Assembly: GCF_949628215.1 (NCBI RefSeq)
Contig: NW_027441202.1
Coordinates: 1 to 64,000 of the forward strand
From: Phalacrocorax aristotelis
Lineage: Eukaryota > Chordata > Aves > Suliformes > Phalacrocoracidae
Length of the DNA: 64,000 nt
Direction of reading: 5' to 3'
The stretch's first letter is position 1, and every line of letters begins with the position of its first letter. This document shows, piece after piece, positions 29,456-40,197 of the stretch. Below the pieces are notes generated by a model. The model was not told where the DNA came from and did not search any database. It saw nothing but the letters and a program-made list of their open reading frames with translations. The position numbers and the translations under genes were made by a program.

Positions 29456-29745
29456 GTTGCTGAGGCATGACAAATCCAGCCCTGGCAAGGCTGGCTCAGG
29501 CAGGTGCTGGCGGAATGATCGCCCTGGGGACAGAACCCCAGAACAGTGTTTGCCCCAAACAAACCCCACACTGACCCACCGCCAGGCAGGTACAGCAGCA
29601 GGCTCCTGCTCCTCGTGGTGCTCCTGCCCTCCAGGTAACCCCCCAACGGGCTCTGCCCACCAATACCTCACCCCACCACCCCTCTTTGCTTCCCCCAACA
29701 GAGAGGTTCCCTCTCCGGCTGCCCACGGCATCGCAGGTGCCCAGC

Positions 29746-32456
29746 ATGAGCTTCACCACCCCAGCCATGCCAGCACCGGTCAGTGCCCACGTGCTGCCCT
29801 CTGTCCCGGGGCTGGCAGTGTCTGGTGAGCCTGCCCAGCTCCACACCATCACCCACCAGCTGTCCCAGCCCACCGTCTGGCAGGCGGTGCCAGGGCCCCT
29901 GGGGGCCCCGGGGCAGGTGGTGCAGCTCCCCAGCAGGGTGCCACCTCCCCCAGTGGCACAGCTCCCTCACGGGGTGCAGCTCCCCACTGGGGTGCAGCTC
30001 CCTCACGGGGGTACAGCACCCGAAAGGCATGCAGCTCCCCCCTGGGGTGCAGCTCCTCAGTGGGGTGCGGATGCCCATGGGGGTACAGCTCCCTGCTGGG
30101 GTGCAGCTCCAGCTGGGGTGCCTCTCCCCCATGGGATGCAGCTCCATGCTGGGTTGCAGCTCCCCAGTGGGGTGCAGCTCCCCAGTAGGGTGCAGCTTCC
30201 CCATGGGGAGCAGCTCCCCCACGGGATGCAGCTAAACCATGGGGTGTCGCTCCCCACCATGGCTGCTCCCTGTCCCCCTGCCTACGGCTGGGGACAGCAG
30301 GTGGTGCCACAGGCGCTGGTGCCCCACCAGCCGAGGGGGATGGGGCCACGGACCCTGGACCAGCAAGAGCCCATGGACCCCACGGGCTCCTGCCTGCTGC
30401 GTGCCCCTGCCCACACCGGCGACCCACCACCGTGCCGCCCCACGGCTCAGCCTTGGGTCCAGGAGCACCCTGTGCTCCACACCCTGCCCGGCAGCGCCCA
30501 GAAGCTATCAGAGGGCTTCAAGAAGGAAGTGGTGGCCATCGAGGACAGTGTCCCTGCTGCCAGCCCCCACCAGACCGCCCTGGCTCTGCCGACCTGCAGA
30601 ACCAGGATGGAGCCTAAAGGTGAGCTCTGGGGGGTGGCAGAGCCCGCGGGCAGCTGCCCTGTGCCAAGGAAAGCTTGCATCACCCCGCGCTTGGGTTGGA
30701 TCTCTTTGCTTTTTCAGCAGTGGAGACCACCCCGGCAGCCCCAGAGAAGCCCGTCGACCTGCCCGAGCAGGGGCCACAGGCCTTCGCTGAGGCCTGTCCT
30801 GAGCTGGCAGAGGACACCATGGCCAGCTTGGTGCTCTCCTGGCTCAACACCTTGGAGAGCGAGGACAGCCCCCCCGATGGGCCTGACAGCCCCAGCCTCG
30901 CCACCTTCCTCCACGAGCTCCCCGACCTCTCCGAGTACGTGGCGGAGGGCGGCTGCCCCAAGGAGCCAGCAGCGGCGGCGGGGCTGGGGGTCGGCGAGGT
31001 CTCTGTCGACGACGTCGACGACTTCACCAGCTTCCTCAGCCGGGTCCCTGACTTCTCCGAGTACGTGGCAGAGGGCGGCTGCCCCCATCAGCAAGTGGTG
31101 GCAGCAGGGCTGGGGGACAGCGAGGACACCATCCCTAATGGCCTTCATTTCCCCAACAGCCTCATCAGCACCGATTTCCTCGATGACCTCCACGACTTCT
31201 CCATGTACACGGCAGATAGCGCCTGCCCCCAGGACCATGCGGTGGCGGCAGGGCTAGGGGACAGTGAGGACACCACCCTGACCACCAGTGTCCCCAACGT
31301 GACTGCTGAGGCCCTTGATGAGCACCCTGACCTCTGTGGGTACGTGGCGGACGGCGGCTGCCCCAAGGAGCCACTGGTGGCGGCGGGGCTGGTGGATGGC
31401 GGGGACACCATCCCCAATGTCCTCGACTTAACAACTTCACTTAACAAGCTCCCCCACCTCTTGGAGTACAGGGCAGAGGGCGGCTGCGAGGTGGAGAAGT
31501 TGGCAGCAGTGATGCTGGTGGATGGTGAAAATATCCTCGCCGATCTCCCCGACAGCCTGGACACCACTGCCTCCTGCAGCAAAGACCCTGACCTCCTGGA
31601 GTACGAGGCGGAGGGCGGCTGGTGCAAACGCCGCCTGCAATCGGGGATGCTGGGGGATGCCGACCCCTTTAGGGGTGTGCCGGCCTCCCCCTTGCAAGAC
31701 ACCAAGGGGAACCAGGGCAGGGTGTCGGCAGTCCTCCCCACCTGGCTGCCCTTGGATATCTCCGAGGAGAGCTCTCCGGAGACTGCAGAGGAGACTTCTG
31801 AGGACAGACCTGTGGACGGTCCCCAGAACGATCCCCTGCAGGCTCCTCCGGAGACTGCAGAGGAGACTTCTGAGGTCAGTCCGGTGGACAGTCCCCAGAA
31901 CAATCCCCTGCAGGCTCCTCCGGAGACTGCAGAGGAGACTTCTGAGGTCAGTCCGGTGGACAGTCCCCAGAACAATCCCCTGCAGGCTCCTCCGGAGACA
32001 GCAGAGGAGACTTCTGAGGACAGTCCTGTGGACAGTCCCCAGAACGATCCCCTGCAGGCTCCTCTGGACAGTCCCCTGCTCAGCGTCCTGCAGTCCCCAC
32101 TACTGACGCCCTTGGCCAGAGCCCAGGTGCACCCCCAGCGTCACCAGCCCCACATGGCCCAGCTGCTGGAGGAGGCGCTGCGGAGGCAGCCCCGGGTGGT
32201 TCTGACCCACTTGCCGCTGCCGCTGGGTGTCACCTCCTGCCGGGTGGGGCCCAGGTGGGGAGAGGTGGGCAGCAAGCAGGCAAACCACAAAGGCAGAGCT
32301 GCACGGGGATGGCACGGGGCAGGCAGCAGCGGGCTGCAGGCGGGAAGCAGCAAGCGCAGAGCGTCCAACATCAGCAGCGTGCCCGCCAAACAACCTAGAA
32401 ACCAGGGCAACACCAAGGGGCAAAGGCCCTTCATGCAGCAGAGGGGACAGATTTAA
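29746..32456 (+). CDS. Unrecognised proline-rich, repeat-containing protein (main two exons)
   Basis: Exon A runs from ATG 29746 (MSFTTPAMPAPVSAHV) to donor 30620. Its own acceptor at about 29700 suggests earlier non-coding exons. Exon B begins at 30718 after TTTTTCAG and is open to a TAA at 32454-32456, joining in phase 1 for up to 870 residues. Exon A carries QLP/GVQLP repeats. Exon B carries six degenerate 42-48 residue units with an EYVAEGGCP core, then four 24-residue units beginning PETAEETSE, then a basic stretch (GSSKRRASN). No catalytic domain, signal peptide or membrane segment is visible. It is acidic and proline-rich in the middle and basic at the end. A donor upstream of 32456 probably leads to later exons near 33300-33547. 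I do not recognise the family. Codon-level openness, a clean intron and in-frame repeats argue that it is real. Confidence 0.6.
29930..30240 (+). repeat. 18-bp-type coding minisatellite (VQLPxG)
   Basis: About 15 imperfect copies of GGGGTGCAGCTCCCC plus a three-base variable part, in frame at the start and end. Mid-array units are shifted by non-multiple-of-three indels, so the peptide changes from VQLP-type to GAAP-type and back. It is inside exon A of the unrecognised protein. Confidence 0.85.
30930..31640 (+). repeat. Six degenerate 126-143 bp coding repeats (EYVAEGGC core)
   Basis: Cores start near 30931, 31060, 31203, 31338, 31464 and 31600 and encode EYVAEGGCP, EYVAEGGCP, MYTADSACP, GYVADGGCP, EYRAEGGC and EYEAEGGW. 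Each is followed by a short AAGL-type segment and preceded by an acidic D/L-rich stretch. All spacings keep the reading frame, so the divergence looks constrained by translation. Confidence 0.85.
31776..32063 (+). repeat. Four tandem 72-bp (24-residue) coding units
   Basis: Units start at 31776, 31848, 31920 and 31992, each beginning CCGGAGACTGCAGAGGAGAC or nearly so. They encode PETAEETSE followed by a PVD(S/G)PQN(D/N)PLQAP part. The middle two are almost identical, which points to recent unequal exchange or conversion. Confidence 0.9.
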
Positions 32457-33299
32457 AGCAGCCGTCCCACCCAGACACCACAGCATGGAGGCCTTGAACT
32501 GCTGCTCTGGGACTCCCACCCCACGCCCCACCCCAGCCTTGTGACCCTCAACTGCTCCAGTCCCACAGACCCATGCTGGAAGCTACGGCCCCCCACTGCC
32601 CGGGGGCTGCGATACGTTCCAGGGAACACACAGCATTGCCAGGTGCCAGCACAGCCGGTGTCAGGGCCCAGCCGGGCCCCGCAGCTCCCGGCAGCACTGG
32701 GCCGCACGCCCCTGCAGCACCCCGGGGAGGCCCCAGGAGGCCCCGGCCCGGGATGAAGCCGCGGAGCAGTGGGTGCAGGGGCAAGGCGGGGCAGACACGC
32801 TCACCGCTCCAGTGAGACATGGGAGTCCCCTCTGCCCGCCCTGATGGTGCCAGTCCTAGGCCCACTGGGTGCCACCTCTGATCCCACCGCCTTGACCCTG
32901 CGCCGCTGCCGGCATCCCCACCGCAGCCTGGAACCAGAGTCCCCAGGAGCAGCATCCCCACCCGGCGCTGAGGACGCTCCGCATCATCCTGAGGGTGCCC
33001 TTGCTCAGCTCCAGCCACAGTTTCCACCTGCTGGGGCACACAGTGAAGGTGGTGGGGCTGATGCCCCAACCACCCACCCCGGAACCCAATTCCTTGATGG
33101 CAGCCCCGAGACCCAGTGCAGCACTGGATGCCTCAAGCCCCCGCTGACGGCAAGAAGGACACGGCACCGGCGGCACCATCGAGCAGCAAGGCACGCACCA
33201 GGTCTGCTGCCAAACCCCAGCAGCCGAGCGGGCTGTGCTTGTCGCCCACAGAGGCCAAACCCCACGGGAGGGGCTGCCGCAGCAGCTGCACATGCCGCC
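32457..33299. other. Spacer or introns and small exons of the proline-rich gene
   Basis: The region is GC-rich and open in parts (32769-33524 and 33116-33547 frames overlap). The segment around 33120-33300 encodes lysine-rich text (DGKKDTAPAAPSSSKARTRS) that may be exonic, but splice junctions cannot be fixed. Nothing else is supported. Confidence 0.3.
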
Positions 33300-33547
33300 G
33301 CAACCTCCCAACAACTCCCCGCTGTCCTTCGGGCCCTGGGGGGGCTCACGGCTGCGCCCACCCCGCTGGAGGAGCAGGAGCAGTCGGTGCCCATCACACG
33401 CAAGCAGCGGCCCCAGCGGGAGCGTGTGAAGGCGCTGGCCCAGGAGGAGCGGGAGCGGGCGGCCCTGCAGGTGTCACCGGGCAGCTGCACGTTTGTGTGC
33501 AGAGGGAGGCCAGCATGGACATAGCCAACGACTACGGCTACCCATAA
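33300..33547 (+). CDS. Probable C-terminal exons of the proline-rich gene
   Basis: One frame encodes TPLEEQEQSVPITRKQRPQR then RERVKALAQEERERAALQ, ending at CTGCAG 33469. A shift of frame then gives REASMDIANDYGYP and a TAA at 33545-33547. Joining the two needs removal of the 32 bases beginning GTGTCACC and ending GTGTGCAG, which has GT and AG ends but is shorter than normal vertebrate introns. The helical basic-acidic segment followed by a short YGYP tail looks like a conserved protein C-terminus. The family is not recognised. Confidence 0.45.
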
Positions 33548-35867
33548 CCCACCGGCCCAGAACCGTCCCCCCCTCTTCGGAGCTGCCTTTTCCTCTCTAG
33601 CATTTGACTAAGGACAGAGCAGTGCCGCGGTGACGGCCTCGGTCAACACCTTCCTTCCGGCTGCCCTGCGAGGTCCTTGCACCTCTCGTGGTCAAGACAG
33701 TGTGACCCTGTTCTACCTCATTTGGCTGCAAGAAGAGTAAAGGAAGAAGCAGCTCCCAGAAGCTTCAGCAAACAGTTTGGCAAGGTCTTCTAGCCTGCTT
33801 CCACAGTCACAAGACCCAGTGCTGTTAGTATAATGTCTCATTGCCTTCTCTAGAAAGGCACTGAAGCAGAATGGCCTCCCTGTCACTGCTCGCTACCAGC
33901 AGCAACAGAGGCCTCAGAAAGGCCAGGATTTCGAGTCTTTCACCAGCAGGCCAGGAGTAGTGCGTTCTACGGGATGTGGCCACTTGTAGCCACTTGCAGT
34001 CCAGACACTCAAGGTGGTTTTAGCTTCAGCTGCGGTGGTTGTAGGCACTGAAGCTTAAACCCAAAAGGAAAGAGAAAAAGAACAGCTCTCCAGGCACACG
34101 CTGTTCGGAAGTTAAAGCAGAAGAAAGGCCAGCGTGGCACACGCTCAAGGACAGGGCTGCCAATAGCCCTTTGGCAGTGAAGCTTCTCCCCAGCCAAGCG
34201 CATTTCTCCTCCTCTCCTACAGTTCTCCTCCTTCTCTGTCCCCGTACCTTCAGCTGCAAGGCCTGACTGTGATTCAGCACTGCCTGGAAAGTGAACTGTC
34301 CCAGGAGCCTTCCCTGCTCCTCAGGTTCCTACTTCAGGCCCAAGAGAAACACGGGGGTGGAGAAACCAGAGCGCCTCACACACTGTGGGAAGACTTAACT
34401 TCAGTCGGTGAAGCACGGGTTTATTTCAACTACGCAGTCAAAGCAAGACGAGCACAAGGAGCAGACAAGAAGCTGCACCTAGGTAGCACGCCACGCTTGC
34501 CTACTCAGCGAGTCTAGGCTGCCACTCAGAGAAGGAACAGATGTTCCCAGGGGGAGGGGGGTAACCTGAGGGTCACAAATGCCCACAGGGATTGAAAGCC
34601 AGAAGGGCTAGGACAGTGCGCTGTGCCACCTCCTCTTCCCTGTGGCTCCCCGAGTTCCATCATGCCCCAGAACCTTCCTTTCGAACAGTATATTGGACAG
34701 AAGCGCAATACAGCTCCAAGGAGCTTGCTGCTTCTGCGAGCCAGGAGGAGGCCAGAGGCCGCTGGACTCTTTGACCCATACTCACCCCCGGCTTAGAAAC
34801 GCTGTGCAACACCCAGCCCCCTACTCTGGAGAAACCACTCACGTAGACAGCCATGTCCTTTGGAGCTCTGCCGATACTGTCTCCAGGGAACGTTGTCCTG
34901 AAACGTGGTCCATGGTGACTGCTCTGGGAAGGATTGGCACAGACAGCTTGATGAAGGCTTGTCCCCGACTTCCCAGCAAGGGCCAGCACTTTCCCGCATG
35001 GTTTTCAGGCTGGAAGGAGAAGAAGAAACTACGTTCACATGGAGAAGGGTGCCCTGGCTCTCATTCCTGCTATGACCATCACAGGGTTAAGAACTGATTT
35101 GGCCAAGCAGCTCGGCTCTGAACCGCAGACAGTGCCTTCGGTCGGAACCTGCGGGTACCAAACAGAGAAGCAGCCGTGAGAATTCATGGGTCACAAGAGC
35201 ACGTCAGTGGAGAAGCACTTGCATGGCAGCGAGCTGGGTGCGCTGGTTGAAGAAGCTCTCTGGCCTCTCTCGGTGTGCAGCAACTCGCCAAGAACAAGCA
35301 AGGGATGGTGCGGCTGAAAGGCACCGGCCCAGAGCAGGTGGCAACTAGGGTCCCACCTGGACAAGCCTTTCCTGTAAGGAGAAGCCATTGCTCCCGCCAT
35401 CCAGTCCCACCTCCTCCCACTGGCACCAGCCAACTCTTCAACTTGTGCAGGCAGCTCAGGGGCAGTGCCAGGACAGCTTGCAAACGCAGCGTGAGGCCCT
35501 CCAGCAGGGCAGGCTCTCAGCACCCGCTTGTGCTCACTAAGAGCCCCCGTGAGCTCACGCCCGAGACCTCTGCAGGCACCTTTTCCACTCTGCTTCCATG
35601 CCATGCTGACAGTTTTCACGATGACTGGGAAGACACAGCATGCAGAACCAAGCGACCCTGTTAGAAGCTTGCACAGAGGACCTGGGGCACTCCGGGGGAG
35701 AAAATACTAATTTAAATTAAAAGAGCTGGGTGTTGGCTTCGCAGCACCTCTCTCTGCCTGCGGGCATTTGCTCAGTGGGAGGGAGGGTGGGGGGTTAACG
35801 CATCCCTTGCCCACCCCGCAGGTGGCTGAGCTGGGCTGGGGATGGCTTACGTCCACAAACAGGTATT
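33548..35867. other. 2.3 kb without a recognised gene
   Basis: Only short frames without known content were seen. Minus-strand segments near 34870-34970 (acceptor CTTCCCAG, donor GTGAGT) and 35060-35160 (acceptor CCCGCAG) are weak exon candidates. I see nothing else. Confidence 0.3.
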
Positions 35868-36005
35868 TTTTATGTTTAAGATAATATGATTCTATTTTTA
35901 TAAAGAATAGATTTATTTTTTTACAAATAAATATTTTGAAATTATAATATTTGTATTATGTATATGTCTAGGTATAATATCATAAACATATACACACATA
36001 CATAG
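35868..36005. repeat. AT-rich low-complexity stretch
   Basis: About 140 bases, mostly A and T, with TTTATTTTTT, AAATAAATATTTT and (TA/CA)-rich text ending ATACACACATACATAG, in sharp contrast to its GC-rich flanks. AATAAA motifs occur on both strands, so it could hold a transcript end, but no gene is assigned. Confidence 0.7.
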
Positions 36006-36167
36006 ATATGTACCTACGTATCCCACCACAAATCCTCAGAGGGAAAGGGAAGGGGGTGTCAGGAGGGACTGGGATGCAGGAGAGGGGTGACATGACCCTG
36101 GGGCCCAGGACTCACCGCAGTTCCTGCTCTCTGCACTGCCAGGCACATGGCACAGCTCAGGCACTTC

Positions 36168-36212
36168 TGTCTCTCTCTGTCTGTCTGTCTGTCTGTCCCT
36201 CCCTCCCTGTGC
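36168..36212 (+). repeat. (CTGT)n / (CCCT)n microsatellite
   Basis: TCTCTCTCTGTCTGTCTGTC followed by CCTCCCTCCCT. Confidence 0.9.
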
Positions 36213-36239
36213 TGCAGCCCCGCTCATTCGACTGCCTTC

Positions 36240-36990
36240 CACCTCAGGGAACCCACGGGTGCCTCACAGCTCGCACCCCACGAGGCCGCCCCGAGGCACA
36301 GCTCAGGGAGGCCGGAGCGGGGCCCAGGCCCAGCTGGCTGCTGCCAGGACAGGCCCAGGGGCGGCCTGGGGCTGCGGGACAGGCCTCGGGGCAGGGGCTG
36401 GGGCCAGGGCAACATGGCCGCCCGGCAGCCCCTGCCCCAGGGCTCCAGCGCCCAGCATGCCCCGGGGTGCCCGACCCTGCGCGGCACCGCACCCCCAGCC
36501 CGAGCCAGCCGCCCCCCCGCAGGCCCCACGGCCGCCTCCCCGGGGCTGCGGGACAGGCCGCCACAGAGACCGAGAAGGCACCGGGAGCACGCAGGGACAG
36601 AGACGTGGCAGAGGGGGCGGGGCAGGGGGACAGAGGGGAGAGGGGCAGAGGGAAAAGGCAGCGGGGAGAGAGAAAGGGAGAGGCCGGGGCGCAGAGCGGG
36701 ACACAGGGCGAGGGAAGGGCGGGAAACGACCCCGAGAGACTGAGACAGAGGGGGCTGTGGGTCGGGACAAGGAGGCACAGAAGGGCACAACAGCCACGGC
36801 CTCCAGGGTGGAGACGCAGGAGGAGCAGAAGGGGCCGGGGAGCAGGACGGAGGCCCCGAGAGCAGCAGGGCCAGCTGAGCGGGGGATACAGGCGGGAGAG
36901 AGGGGACAGGCTGCAGCACAGAGGGGAACCAGGTGGCCAGGACACGGCGACAAAGGAAGGAGAAGGCCAGGGAGCGGGAGAGAGGTGTAG
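36240..36990. other. CpG-rich then purine-rich tract
   Basis: 36240-36560 is strongly GC- and CpG-rich, includes CAACATGGCCGCCC, and resembles a CpG-island promoter. 36590-36990 is a purine-rich GGGAGAGAGGCAGAG-like tract. Open frames cross it on both strands and in several frames at once (for example 36008-37006 plus and 36224-37282 minus), as expected from composition rather than coding. Confidence 0.5.
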
Positions 36991-37618
36991 GGAAAGGAAA
37001 ACATAGCAACAGGCAGTAGGACAGACAGGGAGGAGTTAGAAAATACAGGCAGGGAGTCAGACAGAGAAAGAAAGAAAGAAAAAACCAGTGATGGGAGATG
37101 GGAAGAGAGTAAAAGTAGCAGTTCTGGGCAACTGCCCCATTTCCTGATCGCTGCCCAGGAACTGCTTGCACCGTATCCGATCGTCGCTCATGGGCTCTTC
37201 CCTGAGCCCCTCTGACCGTACGCCAGCAGCGTGGCATTATAACCTTGCCAGGCGCTCTCCAGCACTCCCTGACCATGATCACCAGAGACCTCTCTCTAAC
37301 AAACCATCAAGTGCCTCCTCTTCATAAGCGAGCCACCAAATGCACACACAAGCACTGCTCTCTGCCAGGAGAGCCCTCACTACCAGTTTAAATTAGCAAT
37401 CAAGACTGGCAAGCACACTTGACAGCAACACTCAGTTCCAGGGTGACAAGACACGTAGATAAAATCTAGCCACTGCTTCACACCAGGAAAGTGATAAATG
37501 CCAGTCTTTTGCGTTACGCTGACATGGATGTTAATAACGGGAGATAAAGGAACTGACCGGCCTCCAGCTGCGTATTAGTGACAGCTGCTTCCAGCTGGTT
37601 CTTTGACTCAAAGCTTAC

Positions 37619-37763
37619 CTGGACCACGGAACTGCTGGATCCTGCGGAGATGAGCATGTTGTTCTCGTCCTTTCGGAAGCTCCTCTGAGACCAATAGGCT
37701 GGATCAGAAGCAAAGGCTTTCCTGTGCCCTGGATTCCTAGGGTCACACACGCCTGTGCTGCCG
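37619..37763 (-). other. Candidate exon of an unidentified minus-strand gene
   Basis: On the minus strand CTTCTGTGAACAG precedes, and GTAAGC follows, a 145-base segment. One frame is open for 48 codons and includes HRKAFASDPAYWSQRSFRKD and ENNMLISAGSSSSVVQ. The text has the look of an ordinary folded protein and the splice signals are good, but I cannot name it. The GC-rich tract at 36240-36560 lies downstream of it, not upstream. Confidence 0.35.
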
Positions 37764-39185
37764 CTGTTCACAGAAGTCACACACCTGCTTCCCGCATCCT
37801 TCTCTCCCTGCCGATTAACATTACAATTGCAGCGTCAAACTACCAGCAATCAGGCTTTCACTAATAACTCATGGTTTCGTCTGGGTTTAGACCAAGTTCA
37901 ACAGCAAGGCACAGCTTCATCTCCTAAGCACACCACAGAAGATGCTGAGGTGGGAAGGCTTGTAGATGTGGCCCATCTAGCCTAACCCACAGCCGCCTTT
38001 AGTGACGTATGCCTCACTTTAGCTTTCGTTGTGCAGAACAATCCCTAGAGTCACACTGATGCAGCCTGCTTGATTTCTGGGTGCAACAAGCCCTCAAATA
38101 CCAGATTTGTGGTTTCCTAAGCACAACTCTGTTGGATCGGTCAGCTCCAAAACTTAAAAAGCTCAACTCACCTCAAAAATGTTAACTTGCGCCCCTCTCC
38201 TGTTTTGGAATATCCAGACAGCGAAGCACCACGGAAGCCTTGTTCACCAGACAGTTGCCTGACAAACCCCTTTGTGACACAGAGCAGCAAGTCAACAGGA
38301 GCGCAGGCTGCACAAAGTCAGTGCCTGGCAGCAACCTCATACAGAGCAGGAACTCCACTGGCAGAAAACCTCTTCAGCTTCCGCTGGACTTGGGAAGGGA
38401 CTTCCTAAAGCCTCTTTCCTCCACGGCTACCCCAGCAACCAGCAGTGGGGCAGCAGTGGGGCAGCAGTGGAGCAGCGCTGCCTGGCTCCCCTCCTGCACC
38501 ACTGACAAGCAACACAGCAGGCACGGTGCAAAAATCAGCCTCCACCAATGGCCCCGAGTGATCCGCATCAGAGATTCAAAAGAAGGAACGGCGCAACAAA
38601 TCCACAAACAGAAACACACTGTTTACTACCAAGGCGGAGCAGCCGGCATGGTGTGTGCTATCCTAAAGCACTCTGAACATGAGGGACACAGTTTCACCTC
38701 AAACACAGCAAGTGAAATCCACCTGAGGGTGGCACCCCAGCGCCTCTCAAGGGAGGCCAGCCGTGCAGCCGACCTGCTGAAACAACCAGCCAGAGAGCGC
38801 AGCGTGACCACAGCAGTGCCCAGCGCCTTACGAGACGCACTGCTGGCGCTGCTGCAGGGACAGGGTTTGTGTCCACTGGAACAGAGGCTGCCGTCAACCC
38901 AGCGGCAGCCGCCAAACCCAAAATAACCCTTAGACCTGGTAGCATTGCCCCAGTCCAGGAACAAACCCTAAATCCAGACGCACCCCACACCTGGCTGCAC
39001 CCACCAGACCTAGCAGCATGCACCTGACACAGCAACACCCCCAAATCCTCAAGTTTCCCCCAAAATTGGCAGCAACCAGCAGACCCAGGCACACCCCCCA
39101 AAACCTGTCAGCGACCTGTCAGCACAATCAATATTTATACAGCTAAATAACAAAAGGATTAGACAATACTTTGTCTTCACTGCCC
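37764..39185. other. 1.4 kb without a recognised gene
   Basis: Frames such as 38240-38926 plus have no recognisable content. 38930-39110 contains imperfect repeats of about 30-35 bp based on CACCCCACACCTGGCTGC / CACCAGACCTAGCAGC. I see nothing else. Confidence 0.35.
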
Positions 39186-39199
39186 CCCAATCCATTTTC

Positions 39200-39495
39200 T
39201 TTCTCTTATTTCTTTTTTTTTTTGCATTTTTAATTTCAGCTCGTTTTGCTTGTGATCTTTATATAAGACCTGCTTTTGTAGAAGCGTGAAAGGTCTCTGT
39301 GGTCCCTCTGCTCATGAATCCATTTGCTAAAATAATGTTTTTGAAATCCTCTTTTTTAGGTATCTTACTGACCAGTTCATTCATGTCTAATATTGAAAGC
39401 TTTTGAAAAGCAGGAACCGGTTCGGTTCTATACAGGACAGCGTTGCTCAGAAATGGACCCCAGTCCCTGCTGGCCTCAGCGACCCAGTGGCACAC
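39200..39495 (-). pseudogene. Possible retrocopy 3' end (unidentified parent)
   Basis: On the minus strand a frame ends with DFKNIILANGFMSRGTTETF and a TAA. Then come about 20 bases, an ATTAAA hexamer and an A-run near 39218-39230 (AAAAATGCAAAAAAAAAAAG), the arrangement of a poly(A)-tailed retrocopy. The upstream part of the frame reads like genuine protein (ILDMNELVSKIPKKED). I do not recognise the parent gene, and the A-run could be coincidental. Confidence 0.3.
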
Positions 39496-40192
39496 ACTCC
39501 TGTTACCGGCTCATCTGGTGGCTGGCTGTAAAGAAATGTCATCTTTTTTGCCGTGGCTGGGGGTGGTGATGGTGGTGTTGCTGGTGTTCTGTCTCAGCTC
39601 TATAATCCATAAAGGAACAGAGACTTTAAGGTGTATCATGTTACTGGTTTGACGGGACTTGCATGCTAGAGAAGAGTTGCTCAAGTGATTTGCTACTTTT
39701 ACAACCTCTTGCTAGAAGGAGCAAGAGGGAACAGGGAAGGGTGTAGAGGAGGACTGGAGCAGCCCCGTAGCCAGTGTGTGCCGCCAGCATCGCCCTCATA
39801 CAGCCGTCTCGCCAGCAAAACGCAGGAGCAACAGAGCAGCTTATGGCCACTGCACAAAGCAGCTGCAGCGCAGGAAGGGGAATTTAACTGCGAGGCTGTG
39901 GGGCACAGCCCGCGTGGTAGCCGAAGCCTCGCGGGAATCACGCGGAGATGTCAAGCTCTCTAAAGGACACTGAGATATGAACAGGAAGAACTTAGCAATT
40001 GTTGACTTGGTATTTCTTGCAAACGGAAGCAGCTGATGGCTTCCCCTTATTTGCTTCTAGTCCAGTCCTTGGGCCGATAGGCCAGACCTTGCAGCAGGGC
40101 ATGCCTGCTGGAGAAAAACTGCTAAAACCGCCTCTTTGTTGCTGCTCCTGTAACCAGAGCGATCGAATTAACCAACCATAGATGTTGCTATA
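39496..40192. other. 0.7 kb without a recognised gene
   Basis: Mixed-composition DNA with several short frames (for example 39685-39963 plus) of no recognisable content. It abuts the solo LTR. Confidence 0.4.
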
Positions 40193-40197
40193 CTCCT

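Larger units (their letters stand above)
24211..29700. other. 5.5 kb without a recognised gene
   Basis: No ORF here has recognisable protein content. On the minus strand several short open segments are bounded by plausible acceptors and donors (27396-27514, a segment ending at a donor near 27605, and a 46-base segment near 28350-28395), which may be exons of an unidentified gene. The remainder is mixed-composition DNA with A-rich patches (24460-24620) and no clear transposable element. Confidence 0.35.

Noticed and set aside
31522..32106. 194-aa plus-strand frame of arginine-rich repeats
   Set aside because: An alternative frame of the 72-bp coding repeat array within the proline-rich exon.
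36008..37282. Long open frames on both strands in the CpG- and purine-rich tract
   Set aside because: Several frames are open at once because the sequence lacks A/T-rich stops; composition is low-complexity and splice or homology support is absent.
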